From Neocallimastix lanati (nom. inval.) (taxonomy: Eukaryota > Neocallimastigomycota > Neocallimastigomycetes > Neocallimastigales > Neocallimastigaceae), in NCBI GenBank assembly GCA_016946835.1, contig JACVTC010000108.1, positions 215,001 to 250,000 of the forward strand: 35,000 bases of DNA. Direction: 5' to 3'. The notes under the pieces were generated by a model. It saw only the letters and a program-made list of their open reading frames with translations, had not been told where the DNA came from and did no database searches. The position numbers and the translations under genes are program-made. Shown here piece by piece: positions 1-26,453 of the stretch (its first letter is position 1; the number at the start of each line of letters is the position of its first letter).

Positions 1-45
1 AAAATTAAATATTATAAGGTAATATAAATATATCTTCAACATAAA

Positions 46-168
46 ATGATAATTAATAATCAAGGTATTCAAGAAGACGTTATAAAAACTAATTATAAAT
101 GTATTAGAAATAGATTAAATCAATGATGTATTAAGACAGGTTGTAATAATAAATGTGATTTTTCTTAA
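46..168 (+). pseudogene. Coding-like stretch at the left edge with an in-frame TGA
   Basis: From the ATG at 46 one frame reads 26 codons to TGA at 124-126. It continues in the same frame for 13 codons, which include three Cys, to TAA at 166-168. Codon use (CAA, GGT, GAC, GTT, TGT, ACA) is unlike the spacer around it. It could be the last exon of a gene lying to the left, a decayed relic, or chance. I do not recognise the family. An AG just before GTATTC near 65 could be a splice acceptor. Confidence 0.25.
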
Positions 169-170
169 AT

Positions 171-576
171 CCTATTTATTCATTTATTATATAAATATTT
201 TATTAATATTTTATTAATATTTTATAATTATTTTATTAATATTATTATTATTATGGTTTATTATTAATTATTATAATTAATAACATTTTATTTTATATTT
301 TTTACTACAGAAATTTTAATTATATTAACAATTTTTTTTTTTTTTGTTTTATTGTGTAATTATTATATTAATGTTCTATATATGTCATATATACAACCAA
401 CTTAACTTTATTTCTAATATAAAAAATTTGAAATATAATTTTACCAATAATTAATTTTAAAGTTTAAAATTTATTTAAAAAAATTAATTTTTTTTTTTTA
501 AAAAAAATATTAATAGTTATAAAATATTAAAAATTTGTTATTAACCAATCAAAATTTTAATACCATTAAGAATAGA

Positions 577-634
<58 letters not shown>

Positions 635-865
635 TATAATAATTATTTTATAAATTAAAGAAAAAAAATTTTTTTTATATTTATTTTTGAAAATAAAATA
701 TCTTATTTATTTATTTATTTATTATAGAATTATTTAATTTATCTTTTTAAAATTATATATATTATATACTTTTTTTTTTCCTTCCTTCTTTCCTTCTATC
801 ATTCTTACTATTCTGTTTTTATTTTTTTTTAATTTTTAAATAAAAAATAATAAATATTTTTCACC
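171..865. other. 5' spacer of PA2G4 with T54 tract and CCAAT word
   Basis: No gene is visible. It holds a run of 54 T (579-632), a CCAATCA word at 545-551, and a pyrimidine-rich stretch (about 770-830) just upstream of the PA2G4 start. A/T content is otherwise extreme. Confidence 0.6.
770..830 (+). promoter_or_regulatory. Pyrimidine-rich tract before PA2G4
   Basis: A run of T and C with repeated CCTT/CTTC words ends about 35 bases before the ATG at 866. It is one of the few C-rich stretches in the spacer and probably lies in the core promoter or 5' UTR. Function is inferred only from position. Confidence 0.3.
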
Positions 866-1252
866 ATGGATTATACTATGACTACTTTTGAAGAACATCA
901 AGCAAAATTAAATGCTGATAATAATTTACATGATAGTAACATTTTAAGCAAATACAAGCTTGCTTCTGGTAATGTTAATAATAATGATAATAATAATAAT
1001 TATTAATTGTTATTATTTAGAAATTGGAATTATTTTAAAATTTTTTACTATGAAAAAAGTATAATATATAAAAATTTGATTTCAATTCAGTAAATCAATT
1101 TTAATTGTTATAAATACAAATTATACATATTTAAAAAATGTTTCGAAGATTCATTCTATTTATCTATCAATCTATTCAATTTTAATTTATCTATATGTAT
1201 AAGGAATTAATCAAAAAAACATAATAATTAAAAATTAACCATATTTAAAAAA

Positions 1253-1284
<32 letters not shown>

Positions 1285-1612
1285 TGTATTAATATAAAAC
1301 AATTATATATTTTTAACTATATAAAACAATTAATCAAAAAATCGAGCAATGAAATTTAAAAATAATAACAATTTATGGATAGAATTTAATGAAATCATAT
1401 TTTATAATATATTATGTGTCGTTATATAAAATATAAAATATAAAATTCAAATAAATTAATTATATAAAATTAATAATACTATATACTATATGAAGATATT
1501 GCAAATGAAGTTTTAAGACAAGTTGTTGCTTCATTAAAACCAGATGCCGTAATTTCTGAAATATGTGCTTTCAGTGATAATCTTATTATTGATTTAGTTA
1601 GTATATATTCAA

Positions 1613-1660
<48 letters not shown>

Positions 1661-3642
1661 TTGTTAATATTAATAAAAATCGTAATTTTTTATAATTTAA
1701 ATTTTTAAAAATATATTAGTGTAATAAATTCTATAAGAAATCTAACATTGAAAAGGGTATTGCTTTTCCAACCTGTATTAATTTAAAGTAATAATTAACA
1801 TTTAATATATTAATTTAGAAATGTATATATAATTATTAAAGTTAAAAAAACAAGTAATTAATTTTTTTTTTTTTTTTTTTTTATTTCATCATTAATGATA
1901 AATTAATTAATAAATAAATATTAACAATTGCAGTAATTGTTCTCAAAACTATTCTCCATTGCCAGAGGATCCATACACCCTTCAATCTGGTGATATTGTT
2001 AAAGTTGAATTAGGTGTTCATATTGATGGTTATATGGCTTCTGTTGCTCACACTACTATCTTAAACCCATCTCCAGAAAAAGCTATTATTGGTATATAAA
2101 ATTTTTTATTTAATAATGAATATATATATATTTTTATAGTATAAATACTCTATTAAATTTATGAATTTATATATTAAATTTAATTATTTTAATTTTAAAT
2201 TTAATTCTATATGTATTACATATATTTGTTACAAATTTTATTTTATTTTATTTATTATATTTTTTTATTAAAATAAGGTCGTGTTGCTGATGTTATTTGT
2301 GCTGCTTATATGGCTCTTGAAGTTGCTCATCGTTTAATTAAACCAGGAAACAAGGCATCAGATGTTACTAAAGCTATTCATCGTATTGCTCAAACATTTG
2401 ATTGTCGTCCAGTTGAAAATACTTGTTCTCCATTAGTTCGTAGATATATTCAAGATCAAGAACATATTATTCCAAACTCTGTTATACCAGATGAAAATGA
2501 TGATTTTGAATTCCATTATAACGATGTTTATTCTATTAATATTTTAATGTCTACTGGTGACGGTAAAGTTCGTGAAAATGAACCAAAACCAACTATATAT
2601 CAACGTAACGTTAATAAGACTTATAATTTAAAGTTAAAGGCTTCTCGTAATGTATTCAATGAAATAACTAGAAGATTTGGTGTATTCCCATTCTCTTTAA
2701 GGTAAAAAAAAAAAATAAAAAAAAATTATTAAATAAAATAATAAAATTTAAAATTGAAATGATGCAATAAAATAGTTAAAATAAATTTAAAAATAAATTG
2801 AAAATTGAAAATTGAAATGATATAATATAATAATTAAAATAAAATAAGATAAAATAAATAAATAAATAAATAAACAAACAAATAAATAAATAAATAAATA
2901 AACAAACAAACAAACAAACAAATAAATAAATAAATAAATAATAATAATAATAGTAATACTAATGAAATTTTAAAATTTATAATAAAAATTATATATATAT
3001 ATTTAATGTTTTAAATATAATATAATAAATTTAACAATAAATAATGGCAATAATAGTGCTTTAGAAGATAAACGTGGAAGATTAGGTATTACTGAATGTG
3101 TTAATCATGAATTACTTTTAGGTTATCCAGTTGTCTTTGAACAACCAGGTAAGCATTAATAGAAAAAATATACATTATTATTAAACAACTACATGAATTA
3201 TTTAATAACTATAAAAGTAATAAAAGAAAAAGTTGAAAAGTTGAAATAATTCATTAATAAATTAATTTATTTTTTTCATTTTTAAATAAAATCATGATTT
3301 ATAATTAATCATTTTGATTAGACCAATACATTGCCCATTTCAAATCATTAATTTTATTAGCTCCAACTGGTCCATTAAGAATGACTAACTTACCACCACT
3401 TCCATTTGTTCACTCTGAATACTCTATAAGGAATGATCCAGAATTAAAGCCATACTTAGAACAAGTAAATAATAATAAAAAAAAAAAAAATTTTTTTTTA
3501 TCTAATAATAATAATTTGTAAAAATAATTTTAATAAAATGTTTTTTAATATTTACAATTTAATTATTATTTAAATAATGCAGAGTATTCGTACAATTAAG
3601 TCTTCCTCACTACAACAAGCCCTCAATGAAATGGAACAATAA
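866..3642 (+). CDS. PA2G4: PA2G4/EBP1 homologue (methionine-aminopeptidase fold, ribosome-associated)
   Basis: Eight exons join in frame: 866-968, 1496-1596, 1720-1787, 1934-2091, 2278-2701, 3057-3148, 3322-3464, 3583-3642, giving 382 aa (human EBP1 is 394). The start ATG lies in ACCATGG. Recognisable blocks in order are KYK..SGDIANEVLRQVV, KGIAFPT, a GDIVKVELGVHIDG strand, RLIKPGN, FPFSLR and the C-terminal LAPTGPLRMT-type segment. The fold is the pita-bread M24 peptidase fold, but the metal positions seen in true MetAP2 are not kept: the first Asp is Glu (KVE), the second lies in MASVAHT, and the loop carrying the catalytic His has none. It is therefore probably a non-enzymatic ribosome-exit/60S factor like EBP1. 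The Lys-rich C-terminal tail of animal EBP1 is absent; the protein ends NEMEQ. It uses CGT, GGT and GCT codons more than RIM15. AATAAA follows about 40 bases after the stop. Confidence 0.93.
2850..2945 (+). repeat. AAAT/AAAC tetranucleotide array in PA2G4 intron 5
   Basis: AAAT units alternate with blocks of AAAC inside the intron 2702-3056 and are followed by AAT units. It is low-complexity expansion with no coding content. Confidence 0.8.
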
Positions 3643-16732
<13,090 letters not shown>

Positions 16733-17648
16733 TCTTGATAAAAAAAAAAAAAAAAAAAAAAAAATAACAATAATATAAATTATATTTTCATCAAATATAA
16801 TAATTACCATAGAATAAAAAAGTTATAATAAAAGAATACTATTTTAATATTTATATCATATATTAAATTTTTTTTAAACTTCAATTATAATATACTTCAA
16901 TAATAGATCTGTTTTCTATTATTGTTGTTATTATTTTATTAATATTTTATGCTATCTTTAAGGAAAATATTCGTTCTAAAAAAAAAATAAAAATAAAAAT
17001 GAAAATAAAATTAGAAAAGAATAAAATATTTAAAAAAAATAATTAAAATAAAAATATAATTAAAATAAAAAAATAATAAAAATAAAATAAAAATAAAAAT
17101 AAAAATAAAATAAAAAATAAAAATAAAATACAAGTAAAATAAGAATAAAATTCAATAAAATAAAAATGAAAAAAAAAAAGTTAATATACATAAATAATCA
17201 TAACAATAATAAAAAAATAAAAAAATAAAAAAATTATAAAATAAAATATTTATTATAAACTTCAGTAAACTATTGTTATAAAAAATATACGTTTTAATAA
17301 TTTGCTACATATAGTGATATAAAATCAATTTAATAATTATTAAAAATTAAAATGTTTAATTTGAAATTTAATTTTTTAATCAATCCAAAGTAATGTATAA
17401 TATTATAAATTTATGGCTTTTTTTCATAAACATTTATTAATTATATATATCATGTGTAGGTTAATTAAATTTTTAATTTTTTAAAATTTGGTATAAAATT
17501 ATTTAGTTGTCATGTACATATATATATTTTTTAGTTATAGAAAATACATATAAAAAGAAAATAACTTTATTATAGAATTCAAAAGATAAAAAATTTATAT
17601 TGATTTTTCCATTAAATTTTAATTGTATTGTTGAAGTATTAATAAATA
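16733..17648. other. 0.9-kb spacer between RIM15 and MESH1
   Basis: Contains an A run after the RIM15 stop, then a purine-rich field of AAAAT-type units (about 16980-17240), then ordinary A/T-rich DNA up to the MESH1 start. RIM15 and MESH1 run in the same direction. No gene is seen. Confidence 0.6.
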
Positions 17649-19408
<1,760 letters not shown>

Positions 19409-20055
19409 ATTAATATAATATGATAATTTAAGTAAAAATATATATATTTAAATTGTTATGAAATTATATTATTTAATTATTTTATAACAAATTAATAATA
19501 ATAATACTTAATAATAATAATAATTTACATATAAAGATAATTTAAATGAAAAGCTGTTTTAATAATGCAAATATTTTTGAAATAAATTTAAAAGCAAATA
19601 TTATCCATTAAAACGTTTACCAAATGCTTACCAAATATCTTATTTTTTAGTCTATTTTTTGATTATATTATATATTTTAGTAATATATAATTAATATATA
19701 TGTATTATTTTATTTTATTTAAGATGATAAAAATTTTCTTTTCTATTTTATATTAATATTAATTAATATTAATAAGTTTAATTGTATAAAATTATATATC
19801 TATGTATATATCATTTTTGTGATCTTTATTGTATATATATCTTATTAAAAAAAAAAAACATAATGAAAAAGAAAATTTCAGTTTATTTGATTTCTTTTCA
19901 TTTAGAATTTCCTTTATCTGCTTCTTATTAATCTTTTTTATTAGTATCATTAGTACAATTATTTGATTCTCAATGTTTCATATTATCTCATTTATTAATA
20001 TAATTACTACTATGGCTTTGAACAGTTAATATATATAGATATATTATTTCATTTT

Positions 20056-20094
20056 TTAAAATTTTTTAATTATTTCCAGTTCTTCTTTACTGGT
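20056..20094 (-). pseudogene. Possible exon relic in the MESH1-PCC1 spacer
   Basis: On the minus strand an AG acceptor-like site precedes 12 coding-looking codons (TSKEELEIIKKF) and a stop. Further along the same strand to about 19870 the sequence stays Lys/Asn/Glu-rich but is frame-broken. There is no recognised family and it could be chance. Confidence 0.15.
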
Positions 20095-20181
20095 CTATGA
20101 AATATTAATTACTTATTTTTTACACAATTATTGCTATTATCAATTAATATTATTATCAATTAATGAATACTTCTCTTTTTT

Positions 20182-20431
<250 letters not shown>

Positions 20432-20770
20432 GCTCTTTGTAATAGAAAATTAAAATTTTTAAATTATTATTACTAAAATATATATAAACCTTTAAAAACG
20501 ATATTATGATTTCTTAAAAATATAAATAATAAAATATTTATAAAAATTTATTAGTAAGCTTTTCTAATTTCTTTTTAGAACATTTAACCTTTAAATTAAA
20601 TGATTCATAATAAATTTTCAATTTTGAATTATATAAATAATTTAATAAATTGATTTATATATATTTTTATTTTTATTTATTAATATTAATTTTTTTTAAT
20701 TAATAATTTATTATAATTATATTAAATGGAATTGAAATTTCATTTTAATTCATGAAATGAAATTTCGAAT

Positions 20771-20806
<36 letters not shown>

Positions 20807-20894
20807 TATATTATTATTATTATTTCTTTATTAATATTTATTTTATAATACTAATTTATGTACATTTATTTGATATATATTAATAAATGTATAT

Positions 20895-21054
20895 TCATGA
20901 ATCTTTGAAATCATTAATGGTTTTTGTAATTAGATGTAATAATTCCATTAAATTTTGAGCAGATGTTCTTAAAGATTTAGCATTAGTACTTTCAAAATTT
21001 CTATTGTTAAGAATGTTATTTTCAAATAAATTATAAAAATAAATAAATTATATT

Positions 21055-21098
<44 letters not shown>

Positions 21099-21380
21099 TT
21101 AACTAAAAATAAAAAATTATTATATATAAACTATATATTTACATAATTAATATGTTTTTATTTGTGGTTATGGTTCTTCTAATTATATCTTCTTTTAGTT
21201 CTTTATCAACATTTAATGTCCTTGATGCAATTTCAGCATATTTCTCTTCTGGAAATGGAATTTTTATGTTCCTATTTTAAAATAAAAAATTATTTATTAA
21301 AGAATCTTTACAATATATAATTTAAATGAAATTATTTAAAATGAATTTCAAAATTATATTTACAATTGATGATTAAACAT
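20895..21380 (-). CDS. PCC1: Pcc1/LAGE3-type subunit of the EKC/KEOPS tRNA t6A complex
   Basis: Three exons on the minus strand, 21380-21364 (17 nt), 21271-21143 and 21000-20895, join in phase to 83 aa (yeast Pcc1 is about 88). Family landmarks read in order: IPFPEEKYAEIASRTLNVDKE (IPFP, then a YAEIA helix), a short strand KNILIINFES, then the AKSLRTSAQNLMELL helix that in known structures dimerises and binds Kae1. The protein is the small scaffold of KEOPS, which with Kae1, Bud32 and Cgi121 adds threonylcarbamoyl to A37 of tRNAs reading ANN codons. It is too short and too split for simple ORF calling, but every junction keeps phase. It is divergent from QNG1, 246 bp apart. A32 lies in intron 2 (21063-21094). 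Confidence 0.9.
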
Positions 21381-21626
21381 TTCTATGGTTATATAATTTG
21401 TTAAAAATAAGTGATAATTAAAAATCAGTTTTAATTAAAATATAATTTCATAAAATAATTTTAATAATAGTATAAAATATATAAATACACGTGCAATCAC
21501 GATTTTAATTAATATATATATCTTAAAAATTATTAATATAAAAATATTAATACTTTTAATAAATAAAAATATACTTTTTTTTTTACTTTTTTTTTTCATA
21601 ATTATAAAATTAATAAAAATAACAAA
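21381..21626. promoter_or_regulatory. Shared divergent promoter of PCC1 and QNG1
   Basis: These 246 bp separate the two start codons. They hold TATA-like words (near 21471-21487), a CACGTG palindrome at 21488-21493 with CAATCACG just after it, and T runs toward QNG1. The G/C-containing core stands out in otherwise A/T-only sequence. Promoter function is inferred from the divergent arrangement. Confidence 0.6.
21488..21493. promoter_or_regulatory. CACGTG palindrome (E-box) between PCC1 and QNG1
   Basis: Six-base palindrome in the context TACACGTGCA, about 107 bases from the PCC1 ATG and 133 from the QNG1 ATG. CACGTG is the classic site of bHLH factors such as Cbf1/Pho4/USF. Binding here is inferred. 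Confidence 0.4.
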
Positions 21627-23170
21627 ATGAGTAATTTAGATAATCCAATATTACCAAAAGATAATTATATTGAAGCTATTAGGAATAGTTGCAATGAATT
21701 ATATAATGAAGCAGAAAAGGATGATTTAATAAAAGTAAAATATGAAAAAATAATATTTAAAATTTAATTCATTTATTTTTTAAAATAAAGTAACAATTAA
21801 AAATCAATTATTAAATTTTACATATAAAATGTAAATAATCCATTTAAAAATTATTAAAAATTATTAAAAATTATATAATATAATTATTTGATAGATAAAT
21901 GATGAAGGTATTGACAAATTTATTGAAATGATTAAAAGTAATAATTTTGAAATATTTGGAAAATATTATGGAACCAATAATCCTTTAAAAGTTCCTCTAA
22001 AATTTGATACTCTTGAGGAAGAATTAAATTTTGTTGCATTAAATGCTCTATTGGCTTTCGGAAGTGGTTGGAGAGATGAACTCCATGAAGCTTGTAATAG
22101 AGTAAGTTTAAGAAATATAAATATTTTAGCAAATATAAAAGAAATATAATTAATAAATTAAATATATACTTGATTAATAAATAAAAAAATTTTTTTTTTA
22201 TAATAAATAAGGGTGCTGCTAATACAATTAAATTTGGAATAATTAGTATGCACATTTCAAAAATGCAATATGGAACAACAAATCATATGGAAAATCTTAC
22301 AATTACCGATATATCTTCGATTTTCCAAATTCCATTATTAGGTGAAGAAGAAACTAAAGAAAATATGCCAGGTGTTACTGTTAGCACTCAACATTGTCTT
22401 CGTGAATTCGCTGAGAAAATACAATATGTATTCCATAAAACAGCACTAGACCTAAGAAAAGGTGGATACAAAAGCCTAGCACAATTTATTATGCATTTAA
22501 TTAACTCTACCAAAGATGAAATTGATAGAGCTGAAATTATATTAAAAGGTATTACTAATGTATTAACTGTCTTCCAAGATTCTGCCATAATTAATGGAAA
22601 AGGTTATTATTATTATAATTAGTATTATTATTTTATCATTCAAAAATTCAGAAATACTTATACATATTAAAAAAAATAAAAAAAAAAAAAAAAACTTTTT
22701 TCATTTTTATTATTATATTATTATTATTATTATTTTTTTTAATTTATTTATAAATTATAGAGGTATTTATATTTAAAAAAGCACAACTTTTTGTTTATAC
22801 TCTTTATACAGCTTTTCATAATAAATATCCATTATTTGATATTAAAGGTATTGAAAAATTAACAATTTTTGCTGATAATGTTATTCCAACTCTCTTAATT
22901 CATCTTGATGTTATTAAAACTTCATCAAAAGTTTCTAAAGCTATTAAAAATAAAGAGAATATGTCAAAAACTAATATTGATGTTAAACTTAGAGCTGCTT
23001 CAATTGTAGCCTGTGAAAGAATTGCAAAGAGATTAAGAGAACAAAAAATTAAATATATGGATAATGAAATATTAGAAACAGATATTGATACTTATATTTG
23101 GAATTTAGGAAAAGAAGATAAATATAGAGGTTTAACTCGAATAATTAACAAGAATACTATTTACTATTAA
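21627..23170 (+). CDS. QNG1: Queuosine 5'-phosphate N-glycosylase (DUF2419), queuine salvage
   Basis: Four exons join in phase: 21627-21734, 21895-22101, 22212-22602, 22761-23170, giving 371 aa (human QNG1/C9orf64 is 341). Family landmarks are the NFVALNALLAFGSGWRDELH segment, SMHISKM, the FFxYF-like Asp/Glu helices around LREFAEKIQ, the KKAQLFVYTLY helix, the conserved TIFADNVIPTLL motif and the VKLRAASIVACERI helix near the C-terminus. The enzyme releases queuine from queuosine 5'-phosphate so that it can be put into position 34 of tRNAs for His, Tyr, Asn and Asp. Eukaryotes cannot make queuine, so the gene implies salvage from food or bacteria, which fits a gut habitat. An insert of about 25 aa rich in Lys/Ser follows TLLIHLD. 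A T run and an (ATT)n stretch sit in the last intron. Confidence 0.92.
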
Positions 23171-23477
23171 TTAATGTTTTGATATAATAAATTATAATTT
23201 CATTCTATAATAAATAAAAGGATATTCTATATAAAATAAATTAAATAATAATAAAATTATTATAAACTTATATATATCCTACTAAAAGTTAAAAATATAT
23301 ATATATATACAATATATATATACGTATGTGTAATAAAATGATATATAAAAATTTTATTAATAACATTAATATATTATTATTTTCATTAAATAATTGTTTT
23401 TTTAATGAAATTTCAAAATATCCATAAAATAAAAACAAATTTTAAATAAGCATTAAAATAAAATAAAATAAAATAAA

Positions 23478-23509
<32 letters not shown>

Positions 23510-23913
23510 CAATTTACATTTAATTTGATATTAATATATATATATATATATATATTGTATGAAGTGGTAAAGCATTTAAAAAAAAAAATTAAAAATATAT
23601 AATTTTTATGAAATTTTAATTATGAAAAAATGATATATGGTAATAAATAGATCTAAATTTTTTTTAAAAAAAAATTATATTTTATCTATTCCCTTTATTC
23701 CCTTTATTTATTTTATGTCCATAATATTAAACAATTATTTCAAACGAATTTAAGAATAATTTATTATAATTCTAAAAATTAATTTTAAAATCAAATATTA
23801 AATAAATTGTATAATACTTTATTATTTAATTACAATATCAAAATATTGTTTATAAAAAAAATATTTATTTTTCATTACATTATAATTTGATATAATATAT
23901 ATATTCATTATTA

Positions 23914-23997
23914 TTAAAAAAATTTATATAAATGATCTTCCAATATATTTTTCATATGCATATATATATCCCAGAACATTATTCCTATATTAAGAAC
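23914..23997 (-). pseudogene. Possible terminal-exon relic, unknown family
   Basis: A long T run and TAG acceptor precede 27 codons with varied composition (starting VLNIGIMFWDIYMHMKNILE) and a TAA stop. Upstream on the same strand (about 24210-24160) another coding-like piece (LRNSIVLFDMKYLKCD) ends in a stop that is not removed by the visible donor. Together they suggest a decayed gene, but no family is recognised. Confidence 0.2.
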
Positions 23998-24083
23998 CTA
24001 AAAAAAAAAAAAAAAAAAGTCTTGATATACAAAAGTACAAAAGTATTAAAATTTTTTATATATAAAAGAAATTAAAATAATAA

Positions 24084-24118
<35 letters not shown>

Positions 24119-24367
24119 AGACAGTATAGTCATTTAAAAATAATTACCTAAACCTTAATCACATTTTAAGTATTTCATATCAAATAGAACAATAGAATTT
24201 CTCAAAGTTAATACTTTATTTATTTTTTTCTTTTAAAAAAAAATAAAAATAAAAAATTAAAAACTCTTAAATAAATTTCATTTTAAAATAAAATTATAGA
24301 TTAAAAAATTAAAAATTAAAAATTATAAGATTTAAATATTATTGTATTAAAATTTAATTTATTATAG

Positions 24368-24461
24368 AATTTTGATTTCCTCAGATGCTTATCAGTTTAA
24401 CGATTTGAAGAATTTATGTAAAGAAAAATATATTGTTCTTAATAATAATTCAAAAAATTAA
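24368..24461 (+). pseudogene. Possible relic of a BTB-type terminal exon
   Basis: After a TTATAG acceptor, 30 codons start ILISSDAYQFNDLKNLCKEK and end at TAA. The pattern (small residues, Asp-x-Tyr-x-hydrophobic-x-x-Leu-x-x-Leu-Cys) resembles the last helices of BTB/POZ domains, as in BTB-ankyrin or kelch proteins. No upstream exon could be found, so it is read as a fragment. Confidence 0.3.
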
Positions 24462-26413
24462 GAGAAAAAAAAATATTAAAATAAAAGAATAAAATAAATA
24501 TTTTTGTTATTATATATTTATATTAATATTATTTATTGAATAAATTAATAAAAAAAAAGTTAAGAGAAAAAAGATATTACTATTCAAAAATATATTTTAT
24601 TACATTTAATATTCATAAAAGAATATAATATATATATATATTAATATTTATAAAAAGAATCATGATTCATGATTTGTTTATTATAATTTTTTACCTAAGT
24701 ATTATTAATACAGATTTCACATATCGAGTTTTTTTTTTTTTTAAACGAAATTACTTCTTTATTCTTCTTAGAAATCAGTTCTATATTTTTTTAAATATTA
24801 TATATATATATATAATAATAAAACATTATATAAAATGGTATAAAATTTAATTTCGAAATTCAAGTTTCAAATTTTAATTTTTTTAATTTTATTATTTTTA
24901 TTTTTTCTTTGTTTTTTGTACGATATTTTATTAATATGAAATAATATATTATTTATAAAATATTTTGGAGAAAAAAAAAATATTATTAGTTTTTTTATTA
25001 AATTTGATTTAATAACATTAAATAATTAAATATTCTAATGTCTAAAATGTGTACCATACATATTATCCATTTTAAGTTATTAAAATAATTAGTAACAATT
25101 TAATAATAATAATATTTAAATAATTTTTAATATAAATTTTATTTATTTATTTCCTCCCTATCTATTTGTATACATTCTTTTATTTATTTATTATTAATTA
25201 TAGTCATAGGTATTTTATTTAAAAAAAAAAAAACAATTGTAAATTTTATTACATTTATTTAATAAATAGATAAAAAATAATGCAGTACAAATAGTTTATA
25301 ATATTTATTTTACATAAAAATATTATATTTGTAATAGTTTTATTATAAAAAAAATGAATATTATTATTAAAAATATTAAAATATATTCAAAAAATGAATA
25401 ATGTGAAATAATATGAAATGAAATCTAATTTAAAATAAAAATATAAATTATACATTATATATTTCTTTAACTTATATGTTATTAGATATCTCATTTTTCT
25501 AAATAAAATTTTCTATAATAAATATTATATCCAATTAATATGACTATTCTAATTTATTTATTATAATTTAATTAGTAGTATTATATTACTATTATTTATT
25601 TATTTATTTATTTATTTATTATCATCTATTTATTATTATATTTATTATATTTTTATTATAAATTTTTTATTTTATTATTCATTATTCATTATTCATTTTC
25701 CATTATTTATATTTTTATAATAATTCTCTTACTCTTTAATATTTCAATCAATGTTATTTCTTATAGGTTCTTTATATATATATATATATATATATAATAA
25801 AGTTTTTTGAGTTTTTCACGTTTTAAAAGAGTTTGTGATATGTTCAAAGAATAAATACTCATAAAGATTTATATTAATATATTTTAATTTGTTTAAAAAA
25901 GAAAAAAAAAAAGAAATAATTAAAAACTAAAATAAAATTTTGATTTTATTAATTCATTTGATTTGTTTAAAAATTTAATAGATCAAAAAAATTACAAGTA
26001 TACATTATTAATTATATTATTATATATTCTTTTTTTTTTTTTTTTATCTATTTCTTTTTAGTTTAAAGATCTATTTAAAAAAAAATAATTTAATAATTTT
26101 AATTATTATATTCATTATCACTTTCTTTTTTCTTTTTTTTTTTCCTTTTATTATTTTTTATTATTATATGACATATCATCAAAATTTTATGAATTTTTAC
26201 AATGAAAAAATACTGTATTATTTTAAATTAAAATTAAAAAGTTTGTATTAATAGTAATTATTTCAAAATACTTTTTTTTTTTATTTATTTATTTATTTAT
26301 TTACTTCATTTACTACGATAATACATCTTTAATTATATTAAATTTATGATTATAATAAAAAAATAAATTAAAAAGGTTTATAAGGAAAATACTTTTAATT
26401 TTATAAAAATAAA

Positions 26414-26453
<40 letters not shown>

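Noticed and set aside
124-126. Selenocysteine reading of the in-frame TGA
   Set aside because: No SECIS-like hairpin is visible nearby, no selenoprotein family is recognised, and the fragment is too short.
24662-24850. 62-codon ORF rich in Tyr/Ile/Phe
   Set aside because: Composition matches translated A/T spacer, with no motif or homologous look.
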